Part shown: one piece after another, positions 42,641 through 51,617 of the stretch
How positions within the stretch are numbered: the first letter of the stretch is position 1
How the letters are laid out: each line of letters starts with the position of its first letter
Source of the DNA: Mesorhizobium onobrychidis
GTDB taxonomy: Bacteria > Pseudomonadota > Alphaproteobacteria > Rhizobiales > Rhizobiaceae
Length of the DNA: 64,000 bases
Assembly: GCF_024707545.1 (NCBI RefSeq)
Contig: NZ_CP062229.1
Location: forward strand, 6,057,501-6,121,500
Reading direction: 5' to 3'
Program-made: the position numbers and the translations under genes
Notes under the pieces: generated by a model
Databases searched by the model: none
What the model saw: only the letters and a program-made list of their open reading frames with translations
Told to the model about the DNA's origin: nothing

Positions 42641-43576
42641 TCAGGGCGTCGGACGGAAGACGCCGTTCTCGTCGCGCTTGAGCGGCGCCTTCTGCCGGGT
42701 AAGCGGCACGCCAGGCGCTTCGATGACCGAAACGCCCTCCGTCCAGTCGGCGGGTGCAATAGCGATGTAACGCGCATATCCGCCTGACCCGCCGAGCGGC
42801 TTGGCAAAGCCGATTGTGACCAACGCCCCGGCCTCTGGCACCTTGTCGAGGTTTGCAACGCCTTCTGCCTGCGTGAAATCGTTGTGAAGCAGCCAATGTT
42901 CGCCCTCGAGATTGGGCGTGGTGTCGGTGTCGAGCGGCTCATGACCGTGAAACAGGATCTTCCGCTCCAGATGCAGGAACTTCAGCGAGTCCAAACTGAC
43001 GCCTGGAAACGGCTTCTGGTTGAAGCGGGCGGCATCGGACCATTTCTTGTACCAATCCGAACGCACGAAGACGACCGAACCCTCCGGTATGCGGCCGTGC
43101 TCCTTTTCCCATTCTTCGATGTCGGCGACCTGGAGGTGATAGCCTTCGTCAGTCTGCACCTTGCCGCTGATGTCGATCACGACGAGCGGCCGCACGGCAT
43201 AAGTGGCCGGCAGGTCGCTGATCGTTGCACCGAGTGGATTCCAATGGGAGGGTGGATCGAGCTGCGTGCCATATTGGTCCGTCGTCAACTCGTAGGCGGT
43301 CGCAACGAACCCATGCTTGTCGTAGGTGAACTCTTCGCCGGCCTTGACGTAGCCCTCGATATCCCGACTGGCGACAGTCGGTTTGAACTTGGCATTGGCG
43401 AAGCCCGGCCATACGGGCTGCACCGGCTCGAAGGGGTGGGTCAGATCGATGTACTTGGCCGATTTGAGCGTGTTCTCATAAACCGACCAAAGGGACGATT
43501 CCTGCGCCAAAGCGATCGCCGGCACTGACCAAGCGGCTCCGAGCAAGGCGATACGAACGAATTTGGATACATTCAT
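42641..43576 (-). CDS. Exported cyclase-family protein (KynB-like)
   Basis: 311 residues from ATG 43576 with a signal peptide (FVRIALLGAAWSVPAIALAQ). IDLTHPFEPVQPVWPGF and YGTQLDPPSHWNP place it in the cyclase/kynurenine formamidase family of metal-dependent amidohydrolases. In KynB the corresponding motif is GTHxDxPxH; here the first His is Gln. A periplasmic hydrolase is likely; substrate unknown. Confidence 0.75.
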   Translation of the reverse strand: MNVSKFVRIALLGAAWSVPAIALAQESSLWSVYENTLKSAKYIDLTHPFEPVQPVWPGFANAKFKPTVASRDIEGYVKAGEEFTYDKHGFVATAYELTTDQYGTQLDPPSHWNPLGATISDLPATYAVRPLVVIDISGKVQTDEGYHLQVADIEEWEKEHGRIPEGSVVFVRSDWYKKWSDAARFNQKPFPGVSLDSLKFLHLERKILFHGHEPLDTDTTPNLEGEHWLLHNDFTQAEGVANLDKVPEAGALVTIGFAKPLGGSGGYARYIAIAPADWTEGVSVIEAPGVPLTRQKAPLKRDENGVFRPTP

Positions 43577-43867
43577 CTGCGATCTCCCCGAATTGTCGCC
43601 GAGTATCGCGAGTTTCCCGCAAGACGACAAGCATATGCATTCTGCCTAGGAGTATCGCGCCCATCATGCCCGGCCATCACCGCATGCAGGAGCTCGTCGG
43701 CTGATTCAATTTGCTTCAATCGCTCCGGATAATTGTTGTAAGATCAAGCCTCGACCAACACGGACCAACACGGAAAAATCGCGCTACCGTCGTCTAAAAT
43801 TCCCGATTGCCGTTCTGTCCACACGCCGCTCGACGACGGCGCTGACGCGCGACCTCAGGAGAGAACC

Positions 43868-44110
43868 ATGACCATCACCATCAAGGTCGGAGAGGCCAAG
43901 ACACACCTGTCAAATCTGTTGGCCAAGGTCGAAGCCGGCGAGGAAGTCATCATTTCGCGCGGCAACAATCCGATCGCGAAACTGAGCCGAATTCCCAAGA
44001 CCAACGACCTGGGCGCCCTGATCGAAGAAGTCCGCGCCGCGCGGGCCAGGGCCAAGCCCGTCACGACCGAGGAGATCGTGGCCTGGAAGCATGAAGGCCA
44101 TCGCTACTGA
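43868..44110 (+). CDS. vapB: Phd/YefM-type antitoxin
   Basis: 80 residues, intact. KVGEAKTHLSNLLAKVEAGE and VIISRGNNPIAKLSRI are the Phd/YefM DNA-binding fold; the C-terminal ARARAKPVTTEEIVAWKHEG would wrap the toxin. AGGAGAG precedes the ATG. Its TGA overlaps the ATG of the disrupted vapC. Tandem GACCAACACG copies (43753-43772) lie upstream. Confidence 0.8.
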   Translation: MTITIKVGEAKTHLSNLLAKVEAGEEVIISRGNNPIAKLSRIPKTNDLGALIEEVRAARARAKPVTTEEIVAWKHEGHRY

Positions 44111-44475
44111 TGATCTTCGTCCTTGATGCATCCGTTGCGGCCGCATGGCTCCTTCGGAGGAGCACAGTGAGGCGGCTGAAGCACTGATTGGCGCATTGAC
44201 AGCACAAGCCCGGTGCCGTCGCTGTTCTGGCACCAGGCCCGCAGCATCGTTCTGATGGCCGAACGTCGCAACCGCATCGCTCCGGGCGAGGCGATCGCGG
44301 CAATGGGCCGGTTGCGGCGCTGCCGCTCGAGGATGCAGGAACGGGCGGTGACGGATCTGTTTTGGCGCTGGCTACAAGCCACGGGCTGAGCGCCTACGAT
44401 GCCGTGTACCTGTCACTGGCTCTCGAGCGAACGCTTCCGCTCGCCACGTTGGACCGCAAGCTGGTCGCAGCAGCA

Positions 44476-45573
44476 CTAGTGTTGTGACTCTAACACTCGA
44501 CGCCCTCGTGCGACCTTTTCAAGGATGTCAGCAGCCTTGGCGGCCCAGATGAAGGGTTTGGGGTCGGCATTGTGATGCTCCAGGTAGGCCTCGATCGCGA
44601 TCGTCAGGTCGGTCACGCTGCGGAAGACGCCGCGGCGGATGGCGTCGTCGGTGATGAGCCCGAAGAAGCGCTCGACCTGGTTCAGCCAGGAGCCAGAGGT
44701 CGGCGTGAAGTGGAGGCGGAAGCGCTTATGCCGGGCAAGCCAGGCTTTGACCTTGGGATGCTTGTGGGTGGCGTAGTTGTCGACCACCAAATCCAGGGCG
44801 AAGTGCTTGGGCGTGTTGCGATCGATCGTGCGCAGGAAGCGCAGGAACTCCTGGTGGCGGTGTCGCGGCATGCATTCGCCGATGACCTTGCCGGTGGCCA
44901 CGTCGAGGGCGGCAAACAGTGTCGTGGTGCCGTTGCGCTTGTAGTCATGGGTCATCGTGCCGGCCCGCCCCTTCTTGATGGGCAGCCCCGGCTGCGTGCG
45001 GTCGAGCGCCTGGATTTGGCTCTTCTCGTCGACGCAAAGCACCAGGGCTTTGTCCGGCGGGTTGAGATAAAGGCCGACGACGTCCTGGACCTTCTCGACG
45101 AACGCCTTGTCATTGGACAGCTTGAATTTTTTGATCAGATGCGGCTTCAGCCCGTGCGCTGCCCAGATGCGCTGCACGCTCGACGGGCTGAGCCCCACCA
45201 CCTTGGCGAGCTTGCGCACCGACCAATGGGTGCTCGCCGGCGGCTTCTGATGCAGCGTCATATCCACCACACGCTTGATCACCTCGGCCGAAAGCGGCGG
45301 CTTGCGGCTCGGCCGGCTGGCATCCCGCTTCAGCCCCTCAATGCCGCACGCAACGTAACGATCACGCCAGCGATAGGCGGTTCGCTTGGTTTTGCCGGTC
45401 GCCCGTACAATCGCGGTGACGCCGTCGCCGTCCGCCCACATCAGCACGATCCGCGCCCGCCAAACCCATTTCTGTGGCGAGTTGCGGTCCGCCACCCAAC
45501 CTTCCAGCGTCGCCCGATCCTCAGGAGACAACCGGATGCCCGATTCAGTTGACATGCCCTCTGACTCGCACAT
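44476..45573 (-). CDS. IS630-family transposase
   Basis: 365 residues (ATG 45555 is an alternative start). An N-terminal HTH of the helix-turn-helix/IS630 type (VTAIVRATGKTKRTAYRWRD) is followed by a second HTH (KLAKVVGLSPSSVQRIW). The DDE catalytic residues are in LCVDEKSQIQALDRTQPG, LVVDNYATHKHPK and SGSWLNQVERFFGLI. Unlike many IS630 elements it is one uninterrupted frame. The TAG stop is formed by the duplicated target TA plus a flanking base. Confidence 0.92.
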   Translation of the reverse strand: MCESEGMSTESGIRLSPEDRATLEGWVADRNSPQKWVWRARIVLMWADGDGVTAIVRATGKTKRTAYRWRDRYVACGIEGLKRDASRPSRKPPLSAEVIKRVVDMTLHQKPPASTHWSVRKLAKVVGLSPSSVQRIWAAHGLKPHLIKKFKLSNDKAFVEKVQDVVGLYLNPPDKALVLCVDEKSQIQALDRTQPGLPIKKGRAGTMTHDYKRNGTTTLFAALDVATGKVIGECMPRHRHQEFLRFLRTIDRNTPKHFALDLVVDNYATHKHPKVKAWLARHKRFRLHFTPTSGSWLNQVERFFGLITDDAIRRGVFRSVTDLTIAIEAYLEHHNADPKPFIWAAKAADILEKVARGRRVLESQH

Positions 45574-45615
45574 CAGAGAGCTAAAGGGAATCCTTTCGTT
45601 AGAGACGGAACACTA
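44477..45615. mobile_element. IS630-family insertion sequence
   Basis: Terminal inverted repeats are GTGTTGTGACTCTAAC at the left (44479) and GTGTTCCGTCTCTAAC read inward from the right (45613), matching 13 of 16. Each end is flanked by TA (44477-44478 and 45614-45615), the two-base target duplication of the family. Excising the element and one TA restores the vapC reading frame at its C-terminus. Confidence 0.9.
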
Positions 45616-45739
45616 GCCGAGGGCATCGAGATCGTTGGGCCCCTCGGCAATGGCTGAATCCCCGGCCCCATGTCGCCTTCCTCTCGGGCTGGCGAAGGAC
45701 GCGACGTTCCCTCGCCCGCTATGGGGAGAGTGACGACCG

Positions 45740-46246
45740 TCACTTCGCCGGCGCCACCCAGATCTCGGCGTCGAGCCTCTTGGTCGCAAGGCCGCGCGCG
45801 ATGGCTTCGGCGCTGCGGGCGTTTTTCGATAAGGCCGCGGCCTGACGCTTGCTGATCACCAGCCCTTCTGCCAGTGCCCGGTTTCCCGAAAACACCCGCG
45901 ACAGGAACGGCACGCGACTGCCGCGCGCCCGCGAAAACCGCGCCGGCATCGTTTGCCGGGCCGTGTGGGCGACGACCTCGTCGATCCAGCCTTCCGCCAA
46001 CCGCGCGCCCGGCTCCAGCAGCAGCAGCCAGTCGCCCTTGGCCTGCCTGATGCCGGCAGCAATGCCGCCGCTCGCCACATAAAGGCAGCCGGCATGTTCG
46101 GCAACGCGGTGCGTCTGGTCGGTCGAGCCGGTGTCGCAAACGATGACATCGCGCACCACGCCCTCGACCGCGCCGCCGATCAGCGAGGCGAGCGTGCGGG
46201 CAAGTCTCTCTTCGTCATTCAGGGTCTGGATGAGAACGCTGAGCAT
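45740..46246 (-). CDS. Glycosyltransferase family 2-like protein
   Basis: 168 residues from ATG 46246. MLSVLIQTLNDEERLARTLA, IVCDTGSTDQTHRVA and AKGDWLLLLEPGARL match the N-terminal nucleotide-sugar-binding half of GT2 enzymes, with D-x-D-like ligands replaced by EPG. It is shorter than most GT2 proteins. Acceptor unknown. Divergent from the radical SAM gene. Confidence 0.72.
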   Translation of the reverse strand: MLSVLIQTLNDEERLARTLASLIGGAVEGVVRDVIVCDTGSTDQTHRVAEHAGCLYVASGGIAAGIRQAKGDWLLLLEPGARLAEGWIDEVVAHTARQTMPARFSRARGSRVPFLSRVFSGNRALAEGLVISKRQAAALSKNARSAEAIARGLATKRLDAEIWVAPAK

Positions 46247-46310
46247 CGTTAGCCGAATAGCGGAAAGCCGGGGGCAGCGCCAGTTTTTGCATTGCGTCAT
46301 AAAAATGTTC

Positions 46311-46339
46311 TTGATTTGTTCCAATCGATAAAATAGGAT
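46311..46339 (+). promoter_or_regulatory. Putative promoter of radical SAM gene
   Basis: TTGATT (46311-46316), 17 bases, TAGGAT (46334-46339) in an AT-rich stretch. Transcription would start near 46346, favouring the downstream start codon at 46398 for the gene. Confidence 0.45.
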
Positions 46340-46397
46340 TATTTTCATGAACAGAGCGATTCGACAGCCAACCGACAGTCCTTGGGAGAGGGCGAAA

Positions 46398-47552
46398 ATG
46401 GAACAGATCGTACGTGCCGACATTGCCGCCTTCGGGGCTGGAAGAGCCGAGATGGCCAATGCAATGATCGAGCAGAGCGGCGTCCGTATCCGCCCCGAGC
46501 GCAATCGCGGCCGATCCGCCGGCATCAACCCGTCCGGCCGGTTCGAACCGGTCAGCCGGCATGTGTTCGACGATGGCTGGAATTCGCTGGAGGAGCTGCC
46601 GCCGTTCAAGACCGAGGTGCAGGTCGAGAAGCCGCGCACCATCATCACCCGCAACGAATCGCCCGACATTTCCTTCGACCGCTCGATCAACCCCTATCGC
46701 GGCTGCGAACACGGCTGCGTCTATTGCTTCGCCCGTCCGACGCACAGCTTCATGGGCCTGTCGCCGGGGCTGGATTTCGAATCGAAGCTGTTCGCCAAGC
46801 CGGATGCGGCGCGGCTGCTCGACAAGGAACTGTCGAAGGACGGCTATCAGCCGCGCACCATCGCCATCGGCACCAACACCGATCCCTACCAGCCGATCGA
46901 GAAGCAGTACCGGATCATGCGCGAGATCCTCGAAGTGCTGGAGGCGCGCGGCCACCCGGTCGGCATCGTCACCAAATCGGCGCTGGTGACGCGCGACATC
47001 GACATTCTGGCGCGCATGGCCGAACGCGGACTGGCCAAGGTGGCGCTATCGGTGACGACGCTCGACCGCATGCTGGCGCGCACCATGGAACCCCGCGCGT
47101 CGACGCCAACCAAGCGGCTGGAGGCGATCAGGCAGCTTTCGGATGCCGGCATTCCGGCCTCTGTCATGGTCGCGCCGATCGTTCCCGGCCTGACCGACCA
47201 GGAGATGGAGCGCATCCTCGATTCGGCTTACGCGGCGGGAGCGCGCGAGGCAGGCTATGTCCTGCTGCGTCTGCCGCTGGAGGTGGCGCCGATCTTCAAG
47301 GACTGGCTGCTGCGCCACTATCCCGACCGCTATCGCCACGTCATGTCGCTGATCCGCTCAATGCGCGACGGCAAGGATTACGATTCGGAATGGGGCAAGC
47401 GGATGAAAGGCTCCGGTCCCTATGCCTGGCAGATCGGCCGGCGCTTCGAGATCGCCGCCAAAAGGCTTGGCCTCAACGCCGAGCGGCGGTCGCTCAGGAC
47501 CGACCAGTTCGTCGCTGCGGCCAAGGCAACCGAGCAACTGATGTTGCTTTGA
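46398..47552 (+). CDS. PA0069-type radical SAM protein
   Basis: 384 residues from ATG 46398, preceded by AGAGGG; ATG 46347 would add 17 residues but coincides with the expected transcription start. The iron-sulfur motif is GCEHGCVYCFAR (CxxxCxxC). Other blocks (SINPYRG, IAIGTNTDPYQPIEKQY, VGIVTKSALVTRDIDIL) are as in PA0069/SplB-like radical SAM proteins. The reaction is not established. Confidence 0.85.
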   Translation: MEQIVRADIAAFGAGRAEMANAMIEQSGVRIRPERNRGRSAGINPSGRFEPVSRHVFDDGWNSLEELPPFKTEVQVEKPRTIITRNESPDISFDRSINPYRGCEHGCVYCFARPTHSFMGLSPGLDFESKLFAKPDAARLLDKELSKDGYQPRTIAIGTNTDPYQPIEKQYRIMREILEVLEARGHPVGIVTKSALVTRDIDILARMAERGLAKVALSVTTLDRMLARTMEPRASTPTKRLEAIRQLSDAGIPASVMVAPIVPGLTDQEMERILDSAYAAGAREAGYVLLRLPLEVAPIFKDWLLRHYPDRYRHVMSLIRSMRDGKDYDSEWGKRMKGSGPYAWQIGRRFEIAAKRLGLNAERRSLRTDQFVAAAKATEQLMLL

Positions 47553-47633
47553 AGACATCATGTGCCGCCGTTGCCGGCTGCACATGAAAAAAATCCCGTC
47601 CGGCCTGTCCTGTCCCCGGGCTTGCAGACGGTG

Positions 47634-47668
47634 CCCTCCGGGTCCGGTGCCTCACCCGACCCGGAGGG
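47634..47668. repeat. Strong GC hairpin between radical SAM gene and rnhB
   Basis: CCCTCCGGGTC and GACCCGGAGGG form a perfect 11-bp stem with a 13-base loop. It lies 82 bases after the radical SAM stop and 40 before the rnhB start. No T run follows, so it is more likely an mRNA-stability or repeat hairpin than an intrinsic terminator. Confidence 0.55.
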
Positions 47669-47708
47669 GCTTGCGGAGAATCGGAGCCGATGCGAACCTC
47701 GCCGCAAC

Positions 47709-48404
47709 ATGGCTCGCGCGCGCTCTGATTCTCCGCTTCTCTTCGAAATCGTCGAGAGACCCGATTTCTCCTTCGAGACGAAGGCGATGGCCGAAGGCCT
47801 ATGGCCGGTGGCGGGAATGGACGAGGCGGGCCGTGGCCCGCTCGCCGGGCCGGTCGTGGCGGCAGCGGTGGTGCTCGATCCCGCCAACATTCCCGACGGC
47901 CTCGACGATTCCAAGCGCCTTAGCCATTTGCAGCGCGAGGCGCTGTTCCTGAAAATCCTCGGCTCCGCTCTTGGCGTGTCGATGGCTTCGGTCAGCGCGG
48001 AAGGCATCGATGGCAGCAATATTCTCAAGGCAAGCCTCGAGGCGATGCGTCGCGCTTTGGTCGGGCTCTCGGTGCAGCCAAAGCTGGCCCTGGCCGACGG
48101 GCGCGACGTGCCACCCGGACTGCCATGTGAAGGCAGAGCGCTGATCAAGGGCGACCAGCGCTCGCAGTCGATCGCCGCCGCCTCGATCGTCGCCAAGGTG
48201 ATGCGCGACCGCATGATGTGCGGCTGCGGCAGCCATCACGCGCATTACGGTTTCGAACTCCATATGGGCTACGCCACAGTCCGCCACCGTGCCGCGATCG
48301 AGCTGCATGGACCGGTGGCGCGGCTGCACCGCGCGTCCTTCGCACCGTTCCGGCTTGGCGGAACCGAAGTGCTCGACGAAGAGAGTTTTTCGGGTCTGGA
48401 TTAA
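47709..48404 (+). CDS. rnhB: Ribonuclease HII
   Basis: 231 residues from ATG 47709, chosen because family similarity starts shortly after it. [20 protein letters not shown] and LDDSKRLS hold the catalytic Asp-Glu pair, [20 protein letters not shown] the third acidic region. The enzyme cuts RNA in RNA-DNA hybrids, including single ribonucleotides. The usual HYP..YGF..HKGY segment is [14 protein letters not shown] here, with Lys replaced by Met. Convergent with the atp operon. Confidence 0.92.
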   Translation: MARARSDSPLLFEIVERPDFSFETKAMAEGLWPVAGMDEAGRGPLAGPVVAAAVVLDPANIPDGLDDSKRLSHLQREALFLKILGSALGVSMASVSAEGIDGSNILKASLEAMRRALVGLSVQPKLALADGRDVPPGLPCEGRALIKGDQRSQSIAAASIVAKVMRDRMMCGCGSHHAHYGFELHMGYATVRHRAAIELHGPVARLHRASFAPFRLGGTEVLDEESFSGLD

Positions 48405-48426
48405 GCGATGGTCCATCGTCGCGCTT

Positions 48427-48589
48427 TCCCCCCTTGAGGGGGAGATGGCCGGCAGGCCTGAGGGGGTAGCCGCGCGTGAAGCGCCAACCTCCTCTTTCAT
48501 TCGACGTATTATCCGATACCGCGTCGCGCCAGCCGAAGCGACCCCCTCTGTCGCCTTCGGCGACATCTCCCCCTCAAGGGGGGAGATTA
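48427..48589. repeat. Palindromic element after rnhB
   Basis: Left end CCCCCCTTGAGGGGGAGATG and right end ATCTCCCCCTCAAGGGGGG match the glyS copy almost exactly. Inner parts GGCCGGCAGGCCTGAGGGGG and CCCCCTCTGTCGCCTTCGG are also shared; the centre is about 60 bases of unique sequence. It fills the gap between convergent rnhB and atpF. Confidence 0.85.
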
Positions 48590-48613
48590 CCCGCTCAGCC
48601 GCTTTCGCCTAAC

Positions 48614-48643
48614 AAAAAAGCCGCCAGGTTGCCCGGGCGGCTT
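48614..48643 (-). terminator. Rho-independent terminator of the atp operon
   Basis: On the minus strand AAGCCGCC, a loop, GGCGGCTT and then TTTTG. It lies 24 bases after the atpF stop, which fits the end of the operon. Confidence 0.75.
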
Positions 48644-48666
48644 CGATTACACGACCGTTGTGGCCC

Positions 48667-49158
48667 TCAATTCAGCTTCGACTTCACGTCCTGAAGCGAG
48701 GCCCTGAACAGGTCGGCACCCGCGTTTGCGTCAATCTTGCCGGCGAGCAGCGTGCGTGCGGCTTCGACGGCGATATCGACGGCGCTGGCGCGCACCTCGC
48801 TGATCGCCTCCCGCTCGGCCTGACCGATCTTCTGTTCGGCAAGTGCGGTGCGCCGGGCGACATAGTCCTCGGTCTTCTTGTGCGCCTCGGCAGCCAGCAT
48901 ATCGGCCTCGCGCTTGGCGGCGGCGACGATGTCGGCGGCCTCCTGCTCGGCCTCCTTGCGCTTGCGCTGGTATTGGCCGAGCAATTGCTGTGCCTCCTCG
49001 CGCAGCCGGCGCGCTTCTTCAAGCTCGTTGCGGATCTTGTCGGCGCGGGCGTCGAGCGCCTTGGCGATCAGCTTAGGCACCTTGATGTAGACGGCAATGG
49101 CCAGGAAAATGACCAGGGCAACGGTGGCCCAAAGCGTCGCGAGTGATGTGGCGTCCAT
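48667..49158 (-). CDS. atpF: ATP synthase F0 subunit b
   Basis: 163 residues from ATG 49158. One N-terminal membrane helix (LATLWATVALVIFLAIAVYI) and a long charged coiled coil typical of the peripheral stalk. Last gene of atpI-B-E-F'-F. Ten bases separate it from the b' gene. Confidence 0.93.
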   Translation of the reverse strand: MDATSLATLWATVALVIFLAIAVYIKVPKLIAKALDARADKIRNELEEARRLREEAQQLLGQYQRKRKEAEQEAADIVAAAKREADMLAAEAHKKTEDYVARRTALAEQKIGQAEREAISEVRASAVDIAVEAARTLLAGKIDANAGADLFRASLQDVKSKLN

Positions 49159-49168
49159 GATGCGCTCC

Positions 49169-49768
49169 TCACCGGGCCACGGATTTGACGGCTGCCGCGA
49201 TCTCGGCCTTGCTGGCCTTGCCGCCGACAAGCGCCTCGACGATGGCAGAAGCGGTGTCCTCGGCGATCGTGCCGACTTCCTTCATGGCATTGGCCTTGAT
49301 GGATGAAATGCGAGCCTCGGCTTCGCCAAGCTTCTGGTCAAGCGCTGCCTCGACCTTCTTGCGGGCGGCCTCGGCTTCCGCCTTGGCGGCATCGTTGGCC
49401 TGCTGGCCGATCGCATTGGCCTTGGTCTTGGCCTCCGCCAGTTCTTGCTCATAGGCGGCAACGGCGGCATCGGCCTCTCCCTTCAGCCTGGCGGCATGAT
49501 CGAGATCCTGCGTGATGCGGTCGTTGCGGACATCGATGATGCCGCCGACACGCGGCATCACCACCTTCTTCAGGAACAGGTAGAACAGCCCGAAGGTGAT
49601 CGCCAGCCACAGAAGCTGCGACGGGAATGTCGCCGGATCGAATGGCGGGAACACGCCGTGCGCCTCGGCAGGCACGCCGGTGCCGGAATGCGTATCGCCT
49701 TCCGTGCCGGTGTGGCCGTCTTCGACGGTGGGCGCGGACTCTTGCGCAAAGGCAGATGTCACGAACAT
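49169..49768 (-). CDS. atpG: ATP synthase F0 subunit b'
   Basis: 199 residues. The membrane helix (QLLWLAITFGLFYLFLKKVV) lies near residue 50 after an Ala/Gly/Thr-rich N-terminal extension, followed by a coiled coil. Alphaproteobacteria carry both b and b' forming a heterodimeric stalk. Also named atpF'. Confidence 0.92.
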   Translation of the reverse strand: MFVTSAFAQESAPTVEDGHTGTEGDTHSGTGVPAEAHGVFPPFDPATFPSQLLWLAITFGLFYLFLKKVVMPRVGGIIDVRNDRITQDLDHAARLKGEADAAVAAYEQELAEAKTKANAIGQQANDAAKAEAEAARKKVEAALDQKLGEAEARISSIKANAMKEVGTIAEDTASAIVEALVGGKASKAEIAAAVKSVAR

Positions 49769-49843
49769 GGACTATCCCCTGATATCAGGCCCGCCGCTGA
49801 TTGCGGCCGGCCCGTCCAATTCCCAATGTTAGCCGAACAGGGC

Positions 49844-50068
49844 TCAGCCGAACAGGGCCAGAAGCGCGATGAGAAGGGAGAAGATGCCCAGCGCTTCGGT
49901 CACGGCGAAGCCGAAGATCAGGCGGCCGAACTGGCCATCCGCGGCCGACGGGTTGCGCAGCGCGCCCGCCAGATAGCTGCCGAAGATGTTGCCGAGGCCA
50001 ATACCGGCGCCACCCATGCCGAGGCATGCGATGCCGGCGCCGATGAACTTTGCTGCTTCTGCTTCCAT
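49844..50068 (-). CDS. atpE: ATP synthase F0 subunit c
   Basis: 74 residues from ATG 50068. Two membrane helices around the polar loop NPSAADGQ; the proton-binding Glu is in [17 protein letters not shown]. The Gly-rich first helix ([17 protein letters not shown]) packs the c ring. Confidence 0.96.
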   Translation of the reverse strand: MEAEAAKFIGAGIACLGMGGAGIGLGNIFGSYLAGALRNPSAADGQFGRLIFGFAVTEALGIFSLLIALLALFG

Positions 50069-50146
50069 TTGTTCAACTCCTTTGGATCTAAAATTCCGTT
50101 GCAATTCCATCCGGCAGAAATGCCGGAAACTCTTGGCCAGCCTGGG

Positions 50147-50905
50147 TCAGTGCCCGGGATGCAGGGCGTCGTTCAGATACATGCAGGTCAGCACGGCAAA
50201 GACGTAGGCTTGCAGGAAGGCGACCAGCAATTCCAGCGCCGTCAGCGCCACGGCCATCGCCAGCGGCAGGACCGATCCGGCAATGCCGAGCGTGCCAAGC
50301 GCGCTCAAGCTCACCACGAAGCCGGAGAACACCTTCAGCGTGATGTGGCCGGCCAGCATATTGGCAAACAGACGAACCGAGAGGCTGACCGGGCGCGAAA
50401 CGAAGGAAATCACCTCGATCAGCACGACCAGCGGCAGCAGGTAAATCGGCACGCCATGCGGGACGAACAGTTTCAGGAAACCGAGGCCGTGCTTCATGAA
50501 CCCGTAGACGACGACGGTTCCGATCACCAGCGCGGCAAGGCCGAAAGTGACGATGATATGGCTGGTGACGGTGAAAAAATACGGGAAAAGACCGAGCAGA
50601 TTGGCGACGAGCACGAACATGAACAGCGAAAATACCAAGGGGAAGAACTTCATGCCTTGCGTTCCGGCTGCGTCCCTCAGCATGTTGCCGACGAATTCGT
50701 AGGCCATTTCCGAGACCGACTGAAGACGGGTGGGGACGAGGCTGCGGCTTGAGGTGGTGAGATAGAGGAACGCCGATGCGACGACCACGGTCGCGACCAT
50801 GAAGAGGGCCGAATTGGTGAAGGACAGGTCGTAGCCGCCGATCTCGATCGGAATCAGCTTGTTGATATGGAACTGGTGAATCGGATCGACCTTGTCAGCA
50901 GCCAC
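50147..50905 (-). CDS. atpB: ATP synthase F0 subunit a
   Basis: 252 residues with five to six membrane segments. The essential Arg is in [16 protein letters not shown] and a polar segment ([17 protein letters not shown]) carries the conserved Glu and Gln. It forms the proton half-channels with the c ring. Confidence 0.96.
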   Translation of the reverse strand: MAADKVDPIHQFHINKLIPIEIGGYDLSFTNSALFMVATVVVASAFLYLTTSSRSLVPTRLQSVSEMAYEFVGNMLRDAAGTQGMKFFPLVFSLFMFVLVANLLGLFPYFFTVTSHIIVTFGLAALVIGTVVVYGFMKHGLGFLKLFVPHGVPIYLLPLVVLIEVISFVSRPVSLSVRLFANMLAGHITLKVFSGFVVSLSALGTLGIAGSVLPLAMAVALTALELLVAFLQAYVFAVLTCMYLNDALHPGH

Positions 50906-50976
50906 TTTAAATCCCCATCAAAGCCGCACGCGGCTTTAGCGTCCTGTTCACTGCGCCGGCAAACGGCGCCTCAAGT

Positions 50977-51375
50977 TCATTCTTTCGGATCGCGGGTTTT
51001 GTCGCCCTGTCCGAATTCCGCCATAAGCCCTGCGGAGCGCAGGACGTTGAGCACGCCGGCGCCAAAACCCAGCAGCAAAAAAACGATCAGACCCCATGGC
51101 GATGTCCCCGCCACACGGTCGATGATCCAGCCGAGACCAGCACCAACCACTATCCCGGCGATGAACTCGCTGGATAGCTTGAGCGCCTGGCCATATCCGG
51201 CCGCACTGCCCGCTTTCGCGTCGTCTTTCCCCTCGAGCCGGTCCGGCCGCCTTGTCGCAAGCGATGCTTCAAGGTCGCGCCGGCGGCGCTCAAGATCGTC
51301 GTCGCGGATGTCGGCTTGACGCTGTTTGCCGCGGCCGGTTTCTCCGGTTCCGTCTGGCCCATTCTTGTCGGCCAT
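50977..51375 (-). CDS. atpI: ATP synthase assembly protein I
   Basis: 132 residues. A long charged N-terminal part (about 65 residues) precedes two membrane segments, FIAGIVVGAGLGWIIDRVAG and WGLIVFLLLGFGAGVLNV. AtpI helps assemble the c ring. First gene of the F0 operon, with its promoter 58-86 bases upstream. Confidence 0.88.
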   Translation of the reverse strand: MADKNGPDGTGETGRGKQRQADIRDDDLERRRRDLEASLATRRPDRLEGKDDAKAGSAAGYGQALKLSSEFIAGIVVGAGLGWIIDRVAGTSPWGLIVFLLLGFGAGVLNVLRSAGLMAEFGQGDKTRDPKE

Positions 51376-51432
51376 CGTAACCCCCTTGCCCGGTCAGATC
51401 GTCGCCGTCCGTCCGCTCTTAAGTCGCCGGCA

Positions 51433-51461
51433 ACATAGTTAGAGGGTCCGCGCCCGTCAAG
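51433..51461 (-). promoter_or_regulatory. atp operon promoter, rhizobial sigma-70 type
   Basis: On the minus strand CTTGAC (51461-51456), a 17-base gap and CTATGT (51438-51433), nearly the CTTGAC-N17-CTATAT consensus of rhizobial housekeeping promoters. Transcription should begin near 51426, giving a leader of about 50 bases before atpI. Confidence 0.7.
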
Positions 51462-51617
51462 CCACGGGCGGGACTTCAGCCTTAAGTATTTTCTCTATCG
51501 AAATCAATGGCTTGCCGGGGTGCGACATCGTGCCCGCTACCGTCGTTGGCGTGCCGCGGCCGAATCCCTGCGCCGAGGGGTCTTCGATCGAGCGTGCCCG
51601 GGGCCTTGCCGGAGCGC

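Larger units (their letters stand above)
44110..45657 (+). pseudogene. vapC: VapC (PIN-domain) toxin gene, frameshifted and split by IS630
   Basis: ATG 44110 starts MIFVLDASVAAAWLL, a PIN-domain N-terminus, but single missing bases near 44154, 44213 and 44320 break the frame. Pieces EEHSEAAEALIGALTAQAR, VPSLFWHQARSIVLMAERRN and GLSAYDAVYLSLALERTLPL follow in successive frames. After LDRKLVAAAL the IS element begins at TA (44477); the last codons (AEGIEIVGPLGNG, stop at 45655-45657) lie beyond its right end. The toxin is a pseudogene; the missing bases could in part be sequencing errors, but the insertion is clear. Confidence 0.85.

Noticed and set aside
45658..45739. Further copy of the palindromic element
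   Set aside because: It has some GC-rich complementary stretches but lacks the diagnostic hairpin ends, so I could not align it to the family.
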